From the NCBI GenBank assembly GCA_000432135.1, contig HF990572.1, forward strand, positions 1 to 20,729: DNA of 20,729 bases. Direction: 5' to 3'. The translations under genes were made by a program, and so were the position numbers. Below are positions 6,062-12,895 of the stretch, piece after piece. Position 1 is the first letter of the stretch. The number at the start of each line of letters is the position of its first letter. The notes under the pieces were generated by a model that saw nothing but the letters and a program-made list of their open reading frames with translations, had not been told where the DNA came from and searched no databases. The stretch is from Firmicutes bacterium CAG:124 (lineage in GTDB: Bacteria; Bacillota; Clostridia; Oscillospirales; Oscillospiraceae).

Positions 6062-6601
6062 ATGAAAAAAACAATTTCCGCGAAAAATCTGGCGTTCTGT
6101 GCGCTCTGCATTGCGCTGTGCGTGGTGCTGCCGATGGCGTTCCACGCGATTGCAAACGCCGGCCCGATCTTCCTGCCGATGCACATTCCCGTGCTGCTGT
6201 GCGGGCTGGCCTGCGGGTGGCCGTATGGCCTTGTCTGCGGACTGCTGGGTCCGGTGCTGTCCGGCGTACTGACGGGTATGCCCTCCCCTGCCGTGCTGCC
6301 CGGCATGATGGTCGAGTGCGGCGTGTATGGTCTGGTCAGCGGTCTGATGATGCAGCTTGTGCACACGAAAAAGCTGTATGCCGACCTTTATATCAGCCAG
6401 ATCACGGCAATGCTGCTGGGCAGAATCCTGTCCGGCGTGTGCAAGGCGCTGATCTTCGCACCCGCGACGTTTACGGTCGCGGCATGGGCGACAACGTCGT
6501 TTGTGACCGGCCTGCCCGGCATTGTGATCCAGCTCGTGCTGCTGCCGACGCTCGTTGTCGCGCTGACGAAGGCGCGGCTGCTGCGGGTGCGGTACGCGTA
6601 A
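6062..6601 (+). CDS. ECF transporter S component (substrate-binding membrane subunit)
   Basis: 179 residues, ATG at 6062 behind AAAGGAG. Five to six hydrophobic helices fill the protein. The N-terminal KNLAFCALCIALCVV helix and the GPIFLPMHIPVLLCG...GLVCGLLGPVLSG region are typical of vitamin-type S components (ECF_trnsprt family). Such subunits bind one micronutrient with high affinity and dock on the shared EcfAA'T energising module, which is not in this window. The substrate is not predictable by eye. The next gene starts 12 bp later and encodes a SAM methyltransferase, so the pair is likely one operon and the methyltransferase may modify the imported compound (inference). A strong terminator ends the unit. 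Confidence 0.85.
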   Translation: MKKTISAKNLAFCALCIALCVVLPMAFHAIANAGPIFLPMHIPVLLCGLACGWPYGLVCGLLGPVLSGVLTGMPSPAVLPGMMVECGVYGLVSGLMMQLVHTKKLYADLYISQITAMLLGRILSGVCKALIFAPATFTVAAWATTSFVTGLPGIVIQLVLLPTLVVALTKARLLRVRYA

Positions 6602-6613
6602 GAGGGCGCAGCG

Positions 6614-7198
6614 ATGGAACAGCAGGCTGTCATCGATTTTTTTGACCAAGCCGCCGCAGGCTGGGACGCACAGTTGGTGCGCAATGAGGCGGTGATCGGG
6701 CAGATCCTGGACAACGCCGGAATCCGGCCCGGCGTGTCAGTGCTGGACGTTGCCTGCGGGACAGGCGTTCTGATCCCGGATTATTTGAAGCGCGGCGCGG
6801 CACAGATCACGGCCATTGACATTGCACCGGAAATGGTGCGCATCGCGCGTGAAAAATTCCCGCAGGAGAACGTAACTGTGCTCTGCGGTGATGCGTCGCA
6901 GGCGCACTTCCCTGCCCTGTTCGACTGCATCGTGATCTACAACGCGTTTCCGCATTTTCCGGAGCCGGAGCGGCTGATCTCCCATCTGACCGGGCTGCTC
7001 ACGCCCGGCGGAACGCTGACGGTGGCGCACGGGTTTTCGCGCAAGGCGCTCGACGCGCACCATGCGAAGACGGCGCGCAGCGTCTCCAACGGTCTGCTGC
7101 CGGTCGAGGCGCTGGCCGGGCTGTTTGCAAAGCATCTGACCGTCACAGTGCAGATCTCCAACGATGAAATGTATCAGGTCGTGGGCCAGTGCTGTTGA
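6614..7198 (+). CDS. Class I SAM-dependent methyltransferase paired with the S component
   Basis: 194 residues, ATG at 6614 with AGAGGG about 7 nt upstream. Motif I is VLDVACGTGV (about residues 43-52), then ITAIDIAPEMVRIA with the acidic residue that contacts the SAM ribose, then VLCGDAS and DCIVIYNAFPHF, all as in Methyltransf_11/25 enzymes. The family methylates small molecules; the actual acceptor is unknown. Tight coupling to an S component suggests a role in using or converting a transported cofactor precursor. It is unrelated in detail to the AT-rich methyltransferase at 2081-2602 beyond the shared fold. Confidence 0.88.
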   Translation: MEQQAVIDFFDQAAAGWDAQLVRNEAVIGQILDNAGIRPGVSVLDVACGTGVLIPDYLKRGAAQITAIDIAPEMVRIAREKFPQENVTVLCGDASQAHFPALFDCIVIYNAFPHFPEPERLISHLTGLLTPGGTLTVAHGFSRKALDAHHAKTARSVSNGLLPVEALAGLFAKHLTVTVQISNDEMYQVVGQCC

Positions 7199-7212
7199 TT
7201 CCCGAATCGATG

Positions 7213-7255
7213 AAACGCCGGAGGGCTCTCCTTTGGGAGGCCTCCGGCGTTTTTT
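7213..7255 (+). terminator. Rho-independent terminator
   Basis: AAACGCCGGAGG (7213-7224) pairs with CCTCCGGCGTTT (7241-7252), with a smaller inner CTCC/GGAG stem and a T run. The 7256-7411 gap that follows holds a GGCGGC/GCCGCC hairpin (7297-7317) and a TTGACT (7351-7356) without a good -10, so the next gene's promoter is uncertain. Confidence 0.9.
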
Positions 7256-7411
7256 GCTCTGATTCAGCTTTTCAGCTTCCACACGGGGCTGCTCAGGGCG
7301 GCTTGATGTGCGCCGCCTGCGCCTGTTCCGGCATTCCATATAAAATCTGATTGACTTTTTCCGTCTGCCGTAGGAAAATGGGGGCGGAAATCAAAAAAGG
7401 AGGTGCCTGAT

Positions 7412-9361
7412 ATGAGCAGACAGGAGGCGCTGCAGCAGTTCCGGCAGGCGCTGAAGGCCGGGCAGAAATGCTACCGCGAGTGCGTGCACCGCGGACGCTA
7501 TCCGTATCCGCAGGTGCTCGAGGAACGGCTGCGCGGCTGCGCGGTCGCGGGCCGCGTCGATCTCGGCGTACTGGACATTCCCATCGCGCAGATCATCGGC
7601 ACAAATACGGCGGGGCGGCAGGCGGCGTTTGCCGCGAATTTCATGCCGCTTCTGGATCTTGGGACGGAGTTTGCAAGCAAGTGGGTCGCGCTCTGCGAGG
7701 CGCACCTGGGCGACACGGGCATCACGGATCCCATCCGTTGCTTTGAATATATGGGCTGCTTCTACGTGCAGGAGGGCAACAAGCGCGTGAGCGTTCTCAA
7801 AAGCTTTGAGGCGCCGACCATCCGCGCGTATGTCACGCGCGTTCTGCCGGTCTATTCCGACGATCCGGCTGTGCGGGTCTATTATGAATTTCTGCACTTT
7901 TACGGGCTGTGCGGCCTGTATCAGGTGCATTTCAACCGCGTCGGCGACTATCCCAAGCTGCAGGCCGCGCTGGGCTTTGACGCCGACCACATCTGGTCGG
8001 ACCGGGAAAAGCGTGCGTTTCTGACCGCGTTCTATACCTTCCGCACAGCCTATTACAAGCTCAGCCAGGAGCCGCCCGTCACGACGGCGGAAGCGCTTCT
8101 GGTGTGGCTGCACACGTATACGCTGGGCGATCTGCGCGTGCTGGGGCCTGCGGAGCTGGAAAAATCCATTCGCGCGGTCTGGACAGAGCTGACCGCCTAC
8201 GCGCGGGGCGGAAAGATCGAGATGCAGACCGACGCGGAGCCGGAAGCATCCGGCTCCGGGCTTCTCGGGCTGCTGGCCGGGCGGATGATCCCCGGCGGGA
8301 CGCTCCGCGCGGCGTTCGTACATGAATGCGCGCCGGAGAAAAGCCCGTGGATCCGGGAGCATGACAAGGGGCGGCAGCAGCTCGAGCAGGCGCTCGGCGA
8401 CGCCGTCTCGGTCAGGACCTATCTTGCGGCGGACTACCCCTGCACCGAGGACGCACTGGAGCAGGCCGTCTCTGACGGCGCGCAAGTCATTTTCACGACG
8501 ACCGTGCCGCTGATCTTCGCCTGCCGCAAGCTTGCGCCCAAATATCCGGGCGTCCGCTTTCTCAACTGCTCAGTCGATATGCCGTATCCCGGCGTGCGGA
8601 CGTATTACGGCCGTATTTACGAGGCGAAATTTCTGCTCGGCGCGATCGCAGGCGCACTGGCGGAGGATAGCCGCATCGGCTATGTCGCCGACGGGCCGAT
8701 CTTCGGCACGCCTGCGGCCATCAATGCCTTTGCGCTCGGCGCGCAGCTGACGAACCCACGCGCCGAGATCGAGCTGCGCTGGTCGTGCTGCGAAGCCTCA
8801 CCTGCGGCGCGTCTCGCGGAAGAGGGGCTGCGCGTGATCTGCGCGCGCGATCTGCCCGGCTCGGGCGACAGCCCGGACTGGCGCGGACTGTGTCTGGCGC
8901 GGGAAGCAGGGCCGGTCTGCGCGGCGCTTCCGGTGTGGAACTGGGGCGAGGTCTATATCCGGCTGGCGCGCAGCATCCTGCGCGGCGGCTGGGACGAGCT
9001 GAGCGCGGTGGCCGCCGTCAATTACTGGTGGGGCTTTGCAAGCGGCGCGGTGGACGTGCAGCTCATGGAATCGCTGCCGGACGGTCCGCGCGAGCTGGTG
9101 CGCCTGCTGCGCGCCGCGCTGACCCACGGTGAGCTTGCGCCGTTCCACCGGCGCATCGCCGACCAGACGGGCGCGGTGCAAAATGACGGCGAACGCTGGC
9201 TTGCGCCGGAGGAAGTTTTACACATGGACTGGCTGTGCGCCAATGTGCGCGGCAGCATCCCGCAGTATGACGAGCTGCTGCCGATGGCAAGGCCGATGGT
9301 GCGTCTGCTGGGACTGTACCGCGAGACGCTCCAGCCGGAGAAAAGGGGGCCTCTGCTTTGA
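7412..9361 (+). CDS. ParB/Srx-like N-terminal domain fused to a BMP (PnrA/Med-like) ligand-binding domain
   Basis: 649 residues from the ATG at 7412, which has AAAAGGAGG at 8 nt; an in-frame GTG at 7403 overlaps that site. The N-terminal part (about 30-170) contains FYVQEGNKRVSVLK (about 117-130), the pattern of ParB/sulfiredoxin-like domains. A helical stretch follows to about 280. From about 297 the protein resembles the basic membrane protein family of nucleoside-binding lipoproteins: GTLRAAFVHE start, VIFTTTVPLIFACRKLA, YYGRIYEAKFLLGAIAGAL and IGYVADGPIFGTPAAINAF. There is no signal peptide or lipobox, so it should be cytoplasmic, unlike transport-type BMP proteins. It may sense a nucleoside-like ligand (inference). 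It overlaps the next gene by 4 bp (TTGA). Confidence 0.8.
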   Translation: MSRQEALQQFRQALKAGQKCYRECVHRGRYPYPQVLEERLRGCAVAGRVDLGVLDIPIAQIIGTNTAGRQAAFAANFMPLLDLGTEFASKWVALCEAHLGDTGITDPIRCFEYMGCFYVQEGNKRVSVLKSFEAPTIRAYVTRVLPVYSDDPAVRVYYEFLHFYGLCGLYQVHFNRVGDYPKLQAALGFDADHIWSDREKRAFLTAFYTFRTAYYKLSQEPPVTTAEALLVWLHTYTLGDLRVLGPAELEKSIRAVWTELTAYARGGKIEMQTDAEPEASGSGLLGLLAGRMIPGGTLRAAFVHECAPEKSPWIREHDKGRQQLEQALGDAVSVRTYLAADYPCTEDALEQAVSDGAQVIFTTTVPLIFACRKLAPKYPGVRFLNCSVDMPYPGVRTYYGRIYEAKFLLGAIAGALAEDSRIGYVADGPIFGTPAAINAFALGAQLTNPRAEIELRWSCCEASPAARLAEEGLRVICARDLPGSGDSPDWRGLCLAREAGPVCAALPVWNWGEVYIRLARSILRGGWDELSAVAAVNYWWGFASGAVDVQLMESLPDGPRELVRLLRAALTHGELAPFHRRIADQTGAVQNDGERWLAPEEVLHMDWLCANVRGSIPQYDELLPMARPMVRLLGLYRETLQPEKRGPLL

Positions 9362-9948
9362 AGCTTCTGCTGCTTGCCGATAAGGAAAGCCCCTATTTTT
9401 GGGACTATTATCAGCCGGGACGGCTGCGCGAATACGATCTGATGCTCTCCTGCGGCGATCTGAAGGCGGAGTATCTGTCATTTCTGGCGACACTTGGCCG
9501 CGCGCCGCTTTATTATGTGCGCGGCAATCACGACGGCAATTATGACCGCCGCCCGCCGGAGGGCTGCGACTGCATTGAGGACAAGCTGATCATCTTTAAC
9601 GGTCTGCGCATCGCCGGGCTTGGCGGCAGCCGCCTGTACTCAGGCGGAAAGGACCAGTATTCCGAGCGTGAGATGAAAAACCGCATCTGGAAGCTCGGCT
9701 GGCAGATCCGCCGGGCGGGCGGCGTGGACATCGTGCTGGCGCACGCCCCGGTGCGGGGCTTCGGCGACGGGGACGATTACGCGCACATGGGCTTCGAGGC
9801 GTTTTTGCCGCTGCTCGACCGGTATAAACCCCGCTATCTCATCCACGGCCATGTGCACATGGAATATGGCCGCGATATCGCCCGCGTGCTCCGGCGCGGG
9901 GACACGACGATCATCAACGCCTATGAGCGCTATACGCTGGAGGTATAA
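9358..9948 (+). CDS. Calcineurin-like metallophosphoesterase
   Basis: 196 residues; TTG start at 9358 overlaps the previous stop, with AAAGGGGG upstream. Metal-binding motifs are in order: Asp8 in LLLLADKES, CGD (Asp34), GNHD (residues 56-59), LAHAP and HGHVH. The first motif is normally D-x-H; here it reads D-K-E, so one metal-site histidine is replaced. The enzyme should hydrolyse a phosphoester with two metal ions, probably in the cytoplasm since no signal peptide is seen. Its substrate is unknown. It is translationally coupled to the ParB-like/BMP fusion and lies 3 bp before the rRNA methyltransferase gene. Confidence 0.9.
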   Translation: MKLLLLADKESPYFWDYYQPGRLREYDLMLSCGDLKAEYLSFLATLGRAPLYYVRGNHDGNYDRRPPEGCDCIEDKLIIFNGLRIAGLGGSRLYSGGKDQYSEREMKNRIWKLGWQIRRAGGVDIVLAHAPVRGFGDGDDYAHMGFEAFLPLLDRYKPRYLIHGHVHMEYGRDIARVLRRGDTTIINAYERYTLEV

Positions 9949-9951
9949 TAT

Positions 9952-11214
9952 ATGGAATATCCAAAGGTCTGCCTGCGGCGTGGCGAGGAAGGCGGCGTTC
10001 TGAAGGGGCAGAGACTGATCTATGACAATGAGCTGGACTGGGCGGACGATATCTGCACGGACGGATGCGTCGTAGACGTGCTGGACAGCCGGCAGCGCTT
10101 TGCCGCGCGCGGGTTTTTCAATTCGAACTCCCGGCTGGCCGTCCGCGTTCTGACGCGGGACGAGGCAGAGCCGATCGACCGCGCGTTTTTTGCCCGCCGG
10201 ATCGAGGCGGCGTGGCACACGCGGCAGGCGCTGGGCTTTTCCGATTCCTGCCGCGTCGTCTTCGGCGAGTCCGATGGGCTGCCGGGGCTGACAGTCGATA
10301 AATTCGCCGACTGCCTGTCCTTCCAGATCGCCTGTCTGGGACTGGAGCGGTGGAAGCCGGAGCTGATTTCGATTCTGGCAGAGCTGTTCGCCCCGCGCGG
10401 CATTTACGAGCGCGACGATCTGCCCGTGCGCGAAAAAGAGGGGCTTCCGCTCATCAAGACGTGCGTTTACGGCGAAGTCCCCGAGGAGCTTGTGATCCGG
10501 GAGCACGACGCGCGCATACTCGTCTCCATCGCAAACGGCCAGAAGACCGGGCACTTTCTCGACCAGCAGGAAAACCGGGGCCGGTTAAAGCCCTACGCGT
10601 CCGGACAGGACGTGCTCGACCTGTGCTGCTGCACGGGCGGATTTTCCATCCACGCCGCGCTCTACAGCGCGAAAAGCGTTGAGGCGGTCGACGTGTCCGA
10701 GGACGCGCTGGCGCTCGTGCGGCGCAACGCGGCGCTCAACGGTGTGCAGGATATCGTCACGACCACCTGCGCAAACGTCTTTGACCTCGCGCGGCAGTAC
10801 GTGCGCGAGGGACGGCAGTACGGCCTTGTCGTCTGCGACCCGCCCGCATTCGCCAAGAGCCGCAAGGCGCTGGAAAACGCGTACCGGGGCTATAAAGAAC
10901 TCAACCTGCAGTGCATGAAGCTTGTCAGGCCCGGCGGGTATCTTGTCTCGTGCTCGTGCAGCCAGTTCATGACGCTGGAGCTGTTTCTCAAAATGCTCCG
11001 CGAGGCCGCGCAGGACGCGGGCCGCGACGCAAGGCTGCTTGAACCGCTCATCCAGTCCCGCGACCACCCCGCCCGCCTCGCCCCAGTCCCGCGACCACCC
11101 CGCAAGCCTCGCCTCCGAGCAGTCGCTGTACCTCAAGGGAGATATTTTGCAGATTTTATAAAAGTCCAGCGTTTCAACGCTGCCACGGCTTTTTGCAGAC
11201 AAAGCCGGTTATGA
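9952..11214 (+). CDS. rlmI: RlmI-like 23S rRNA m5C methyltransferase with a frameshifted C-terminus
   Basis: 420 residues as read. GGAGG lies 8 nt before the ATG. An N-terminal PUA-like domain (about 1-75) and a middle RlmI-type domain lead to the SAM fold: VLDLCCCTGGF (about 222-232) and VCDPPAFAKS (294-303). RlmI methylates C1962 of E. coli 23S rRNA; the same reaction is inferred here. The last ~45 residues are aberrant (PRPPRKPRLRAVAVP...). A 31-bp imperfect tandem duplication (11053-11114) shifts the frame; reading from the second unit at 11084 gives QSRDHPASLASEQSLYLKG and a stop at 11159-11161, which resembles the family C-terminus. The shifted frame runs through a hairpin and overlaps the convergent SLH gene by 6 bp. 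Confidence 0.88.
   Translation: MEYPKVCLRRGEEGGVLKGQRLIYDNELDWADDICTDGCVVDVLDSRQRFAARGFFNSNSRLAVRVLTRDEAEPIDRAFFARRIEAAWHTRQALGFSDSCRVVFGESDGLPGLTVDKFADCLSFQIACLGLERWKPELISILAELFAPRGIYERDDLPVREKEGLPLIKTCVYGEVPEELVIREHDARILVSIANGQKTGHFLDQQENRGRLKPYASGQDVLDLCCCTGGFSIHAALYSAKSVEAVDVSEDALALVRRNAALNGVQDIVTTTCANVFDLARQYVREGRQYGLVVCDPPAFAKSRKALENAYRGYKELNLQCMKLVRPGGYLVSCSCSQFMTLELFLKMLREAAQDAGRDARLLEPLIQSRDHPARLAPVPRPPRKPRLRAVAVPQGRYFADFIKVQRFNAATAFCRQSRL
11053..11114. repeat. 31-bp imperfect tandem duplication in the rlmI-like gene
   Basis: Unit 1 (11053-11083) and unit 2 (11084-11114) share their first 20 bases exactly, then differ at three positions (CC/AA and C/T). Thirty-one bases are not a multiple of three, so the reading frame shifts by one. 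The second unit matches the conserved family sequence better. Confidence 0.9.
11186..11207. terminator. Possible terminator between converging genes
   Basis: CGGCTTT (11186-11192) pairs with AAAGCCG (11201-11207) around an 8-nt loop; a smaller AGCGTT/AACGCT hairpin sits at 11168-11181. Both lie between the ancestral rlmI stop (11161) and the SLH gene stop (11209), as expected for a shared termination region. Neither has a clean T-tail. Confidence 0.4.
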
Positions 11215-12570
11215 AAGCGTGAAGCTCTTGCGGGTAGAGGCGTCGAACATCCTGTTCAGGATGGCAGCAGCCTCGCTGCGCTTGATGGTGCTGCTCGGAT
11301 TGAAGACGCCGGACGAACCGGAGCCGGTCAGGATACCCGCACGATAGAACGTGTAGATTTCACTGGCGTACTTGTCGCCCATTTTCACATCGGGGATCTG
11401 GTCATCCGCAATGTCGTTCAGCACCTCGTAATCGTTCATCGCACCGAAGAAGATGTGGACGAACTCGGTGCGGCTTGCAGGCGCGTGCATCTGGGCCGGG
11501 GTGTAGTCGAGGTATTCTTTTTCGATGATGCCATGCTCGACAGCATACGCAACGTACGTGCTGTACCACGGCGTACCGTTTGTAAGCGTAACCTGACCGT
11601 TATTCTGGAGCTGATGGAGCGCGGCGGAGAGCTTGACCGTCTCGGCGACAGTCAGCGTGTTATTCGGCTTGTACAGCGTTTCGCTTGCGCCGCTGATCAG
11701 CTTATTCTTCCATGCGCCATAGACGGAGCCATAATACCAGTCGCCGGTCGAAACGTCGGTAAACGGCATATTCTGCCCGGTTCCGGACGCTGCGGGTGCG
11801 GTATATGTGACCGTAACAGTTTTCGCGATGCTGTTGCCGACCGCAAACGATGTGACGTCTGCGTCCGATACAAGCGTGACGTCCGATGTTACGCTGGAAG
11901 CCGCATAGCCTGAAGCGCCCTTCGCCGTCACGTGATCCGCAAGGATGATATCTTCATCAGACATACACGCAGCATCTGCACCGGTAAGCGTGCTCGTGCC
12001 GCCGGCAAAGGTGAGGCTGCCGGAGCAGTAAACTGCACAGGAAATATCTGCGTGTCCGGCCTTCACGCTGATCATGCCGCTGCTCTGTATGGTAAGGTCG
12101 CCATTGACCCCGATGCCAACAGATAGACTATCCGCACCGGCCGCATCTCCGCTGACAACAGTCAGGGAGCTGTCCGCATCTCCGACGATTTTGCAATTGC
12201 CGAGAACAAAAAGTCCACAGCTATGGTTTTCGGCTCCCGTCGTGCTGCCGGATACGATCTTGTTTTCGCCCTTCAGCACGATGGTCACGTCAATCATGCT
12301 GTCATCCGGGGCGCCAATCGCGATGGCGCAGGAAGTTTCAGCGCGGCTGAGTCCTGACTGGTCCAGCGTGAAATTGTCCAGCGTGAGTGTACACGTGCCT
12401 GCGTCCCACGTCCAGCCTTCGCCTGCATTCTTCTCAGAATTGGTAGAAACCAGCACCAAGTCGCTTTCACGCGTCGTATTTGCCGCGCCCACATTGAGCG
12501 CGAATGCAGCGCACAGGGAAACGAGCAGGCTGAGCGCCAGCAGCAGGCTTGGAATTTTTCTATGCTTCAT
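11209..12570 (-). CDS. Secreted surface protein: beta-helix-like region plus three SLH domains
   Basis: 453 residues from the ATG at 12570, which follows GGAGGAG; a TTG five codons upstream lies across that site and is rejected. An N-terminal signal peptide (MKHRKIPSLLLALSLLVSL... to about AFALNVGAA) directs export. Residues about 35-250 are Ser/Thr/Gly/Asp-rich repeats of short strands (CTLTLDNFTL, LTVVSG, LTIQSSG), like a right-handed beta-helix of the carbohydrate-binding Cthe_2159 kind (tentative). The last ~185 residues hold three SLH modules: FTDVSTGDWYYGSVYGAW, TPWYSTYVAYAVEHGII and YASEIYTFYRAGILTG. SLH modules anchor proteins to secondary wall polymers. A long structured leader precedes the gene. 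Confidence 0.9.
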   Translation of the reverse strand: MKHRKIPSLLLALSLLVSLCAAFALNVGAANTTRESDLVLVSTNSEKNAGEGWTWDAGTCTLTLDNFTLDQSGLSRAETSCAIAIGAPDDSMIDVTIVLKGENKIVSGSTTGAENHSCGLFVLGNCKIVGDADSSLTVVSGDAAGADSLSVGIGVNGDLTIQSSGMISVKAGHADISCAVYCSGSLTFAGGTSTLTGADAACMSDEDIILADHVTAKGASGYAASSVTSDVTLVSDADVTSFAVGNSIAKTVTVTYTAPAASGTGQNMPFTDVSTGDWYYGSVYGAWKNKLISGASETLYKPNNTLTVAETVKLSAALHQLQNNGQVTLTNGTPWYSTYVAYAVEHGIIEKEYLDYTPAQMHAPASRTEFVHIFFGAMNDYEVLNDIADDQIPDVKMGDKYASEIYTFYRAGILTGSGSSGVFNPSSTIKRSEAAAILNRMFDASTRKSFTLS

Positions 12571-12581
12571 CTTTCTCCTCC

Positions 12582-12737
12582 ACAAAAATAAAAAAGTGCG
12601 CGGTCAAAGCCACGCATGAAAAACGCATGGCTCCGTCCCTGCTACGGCACAGTTCTTCCCACAACGGCAGGGGCAGCGAAGACCATGTATTTTTACAAAT
12701 GCATCGCCATTGCAGGGAAACAGAAAGACTTGCCGCA
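12582..12737 (-). promoter_or_regulatory. Structured 5' leader RNA (riboswitch- or attenuator-like) of the SLH gene
   Basis: The leader is about 165 nt from the predicted start to the ATG. A second hairpin (AGCCATGCGT, 12632-12623, with ATGCGTGGCT, 12617-12608; two G-U pairs) uses the same strand as the left arm of the terminator, so the two structures exclude each other. Upstream are an ATGCATTT/AAATACAT hairpin with one mismatch (about 12703-12684) and a possible closing stem between GCGGCA and TGCC/GC around 12731-12736 and 12641-12649. I do not recognise a known riboswitch class. Confidence 0.55.
12584..12616 (-). terminator. Attenuator-type terminator before the SLH gene
   Basis: In the minus-strand RNA, TGCGTGG (12616-12610) pairs with CCGCGCA (12603-12597) around CTTTGA, with one G-U, followed by a T run interrupted by one A (12595-12584). 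It lies between the promoter and the ribosome binding site of the SLH gene. Confidence 0.7.
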
Positions 12738-12742
12738 GGGAT

Positions 12743-12771
12743 AGTTTACCATGCTCCCTTCTGGATGGCAA
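12743..12771 (-). promoter_or_regulatory. Promoter of the SLH gene
   Basis: Minus strand: TTGCCA (12771-12766), 17-bp spacer, TAAACT (12748-12743) preceded by TGG, an extended -10. Transcription would start near 12736, far upstream of the ATG at 12570, leaving room for the structured leader. Confidence 0.7.
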
Positions 12772-12831
12772 GCGCTTTTTTCGCGTAAAATAAACAATTT
12801 CACCAAGAAATCCCTTTTAATATCTGCAAAG

Positions 12832-12864
12832 CAGCCCGTCCCGTCCAGCGGACGATCCGGGCTG
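12832..12864 (-). terminator. Hairpin after the transglutaminase-like gene
   Basis: CAGCCCG (12832-12838) pairs with CGGGCTG (12858-12864), with an inner GTCC/GGAC stem. It lies about 30 bp after the stop at 12896. The following tract is only weakly T-rich on the minus strand. Confidence 0.45.
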
Positions 12865-12895
12865 TCGCTTATCTGAATGCGATCAAGCACATGAT

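Noticed and set aside
12570..12737. SLH leader as a c-di-GMP, c-di-AMP, cobalamin, SAM or TPP riboswitch
   Set aside because: I looked for the conserved sequence cores of these classes and did not find any; the leader is reported as unassigned.
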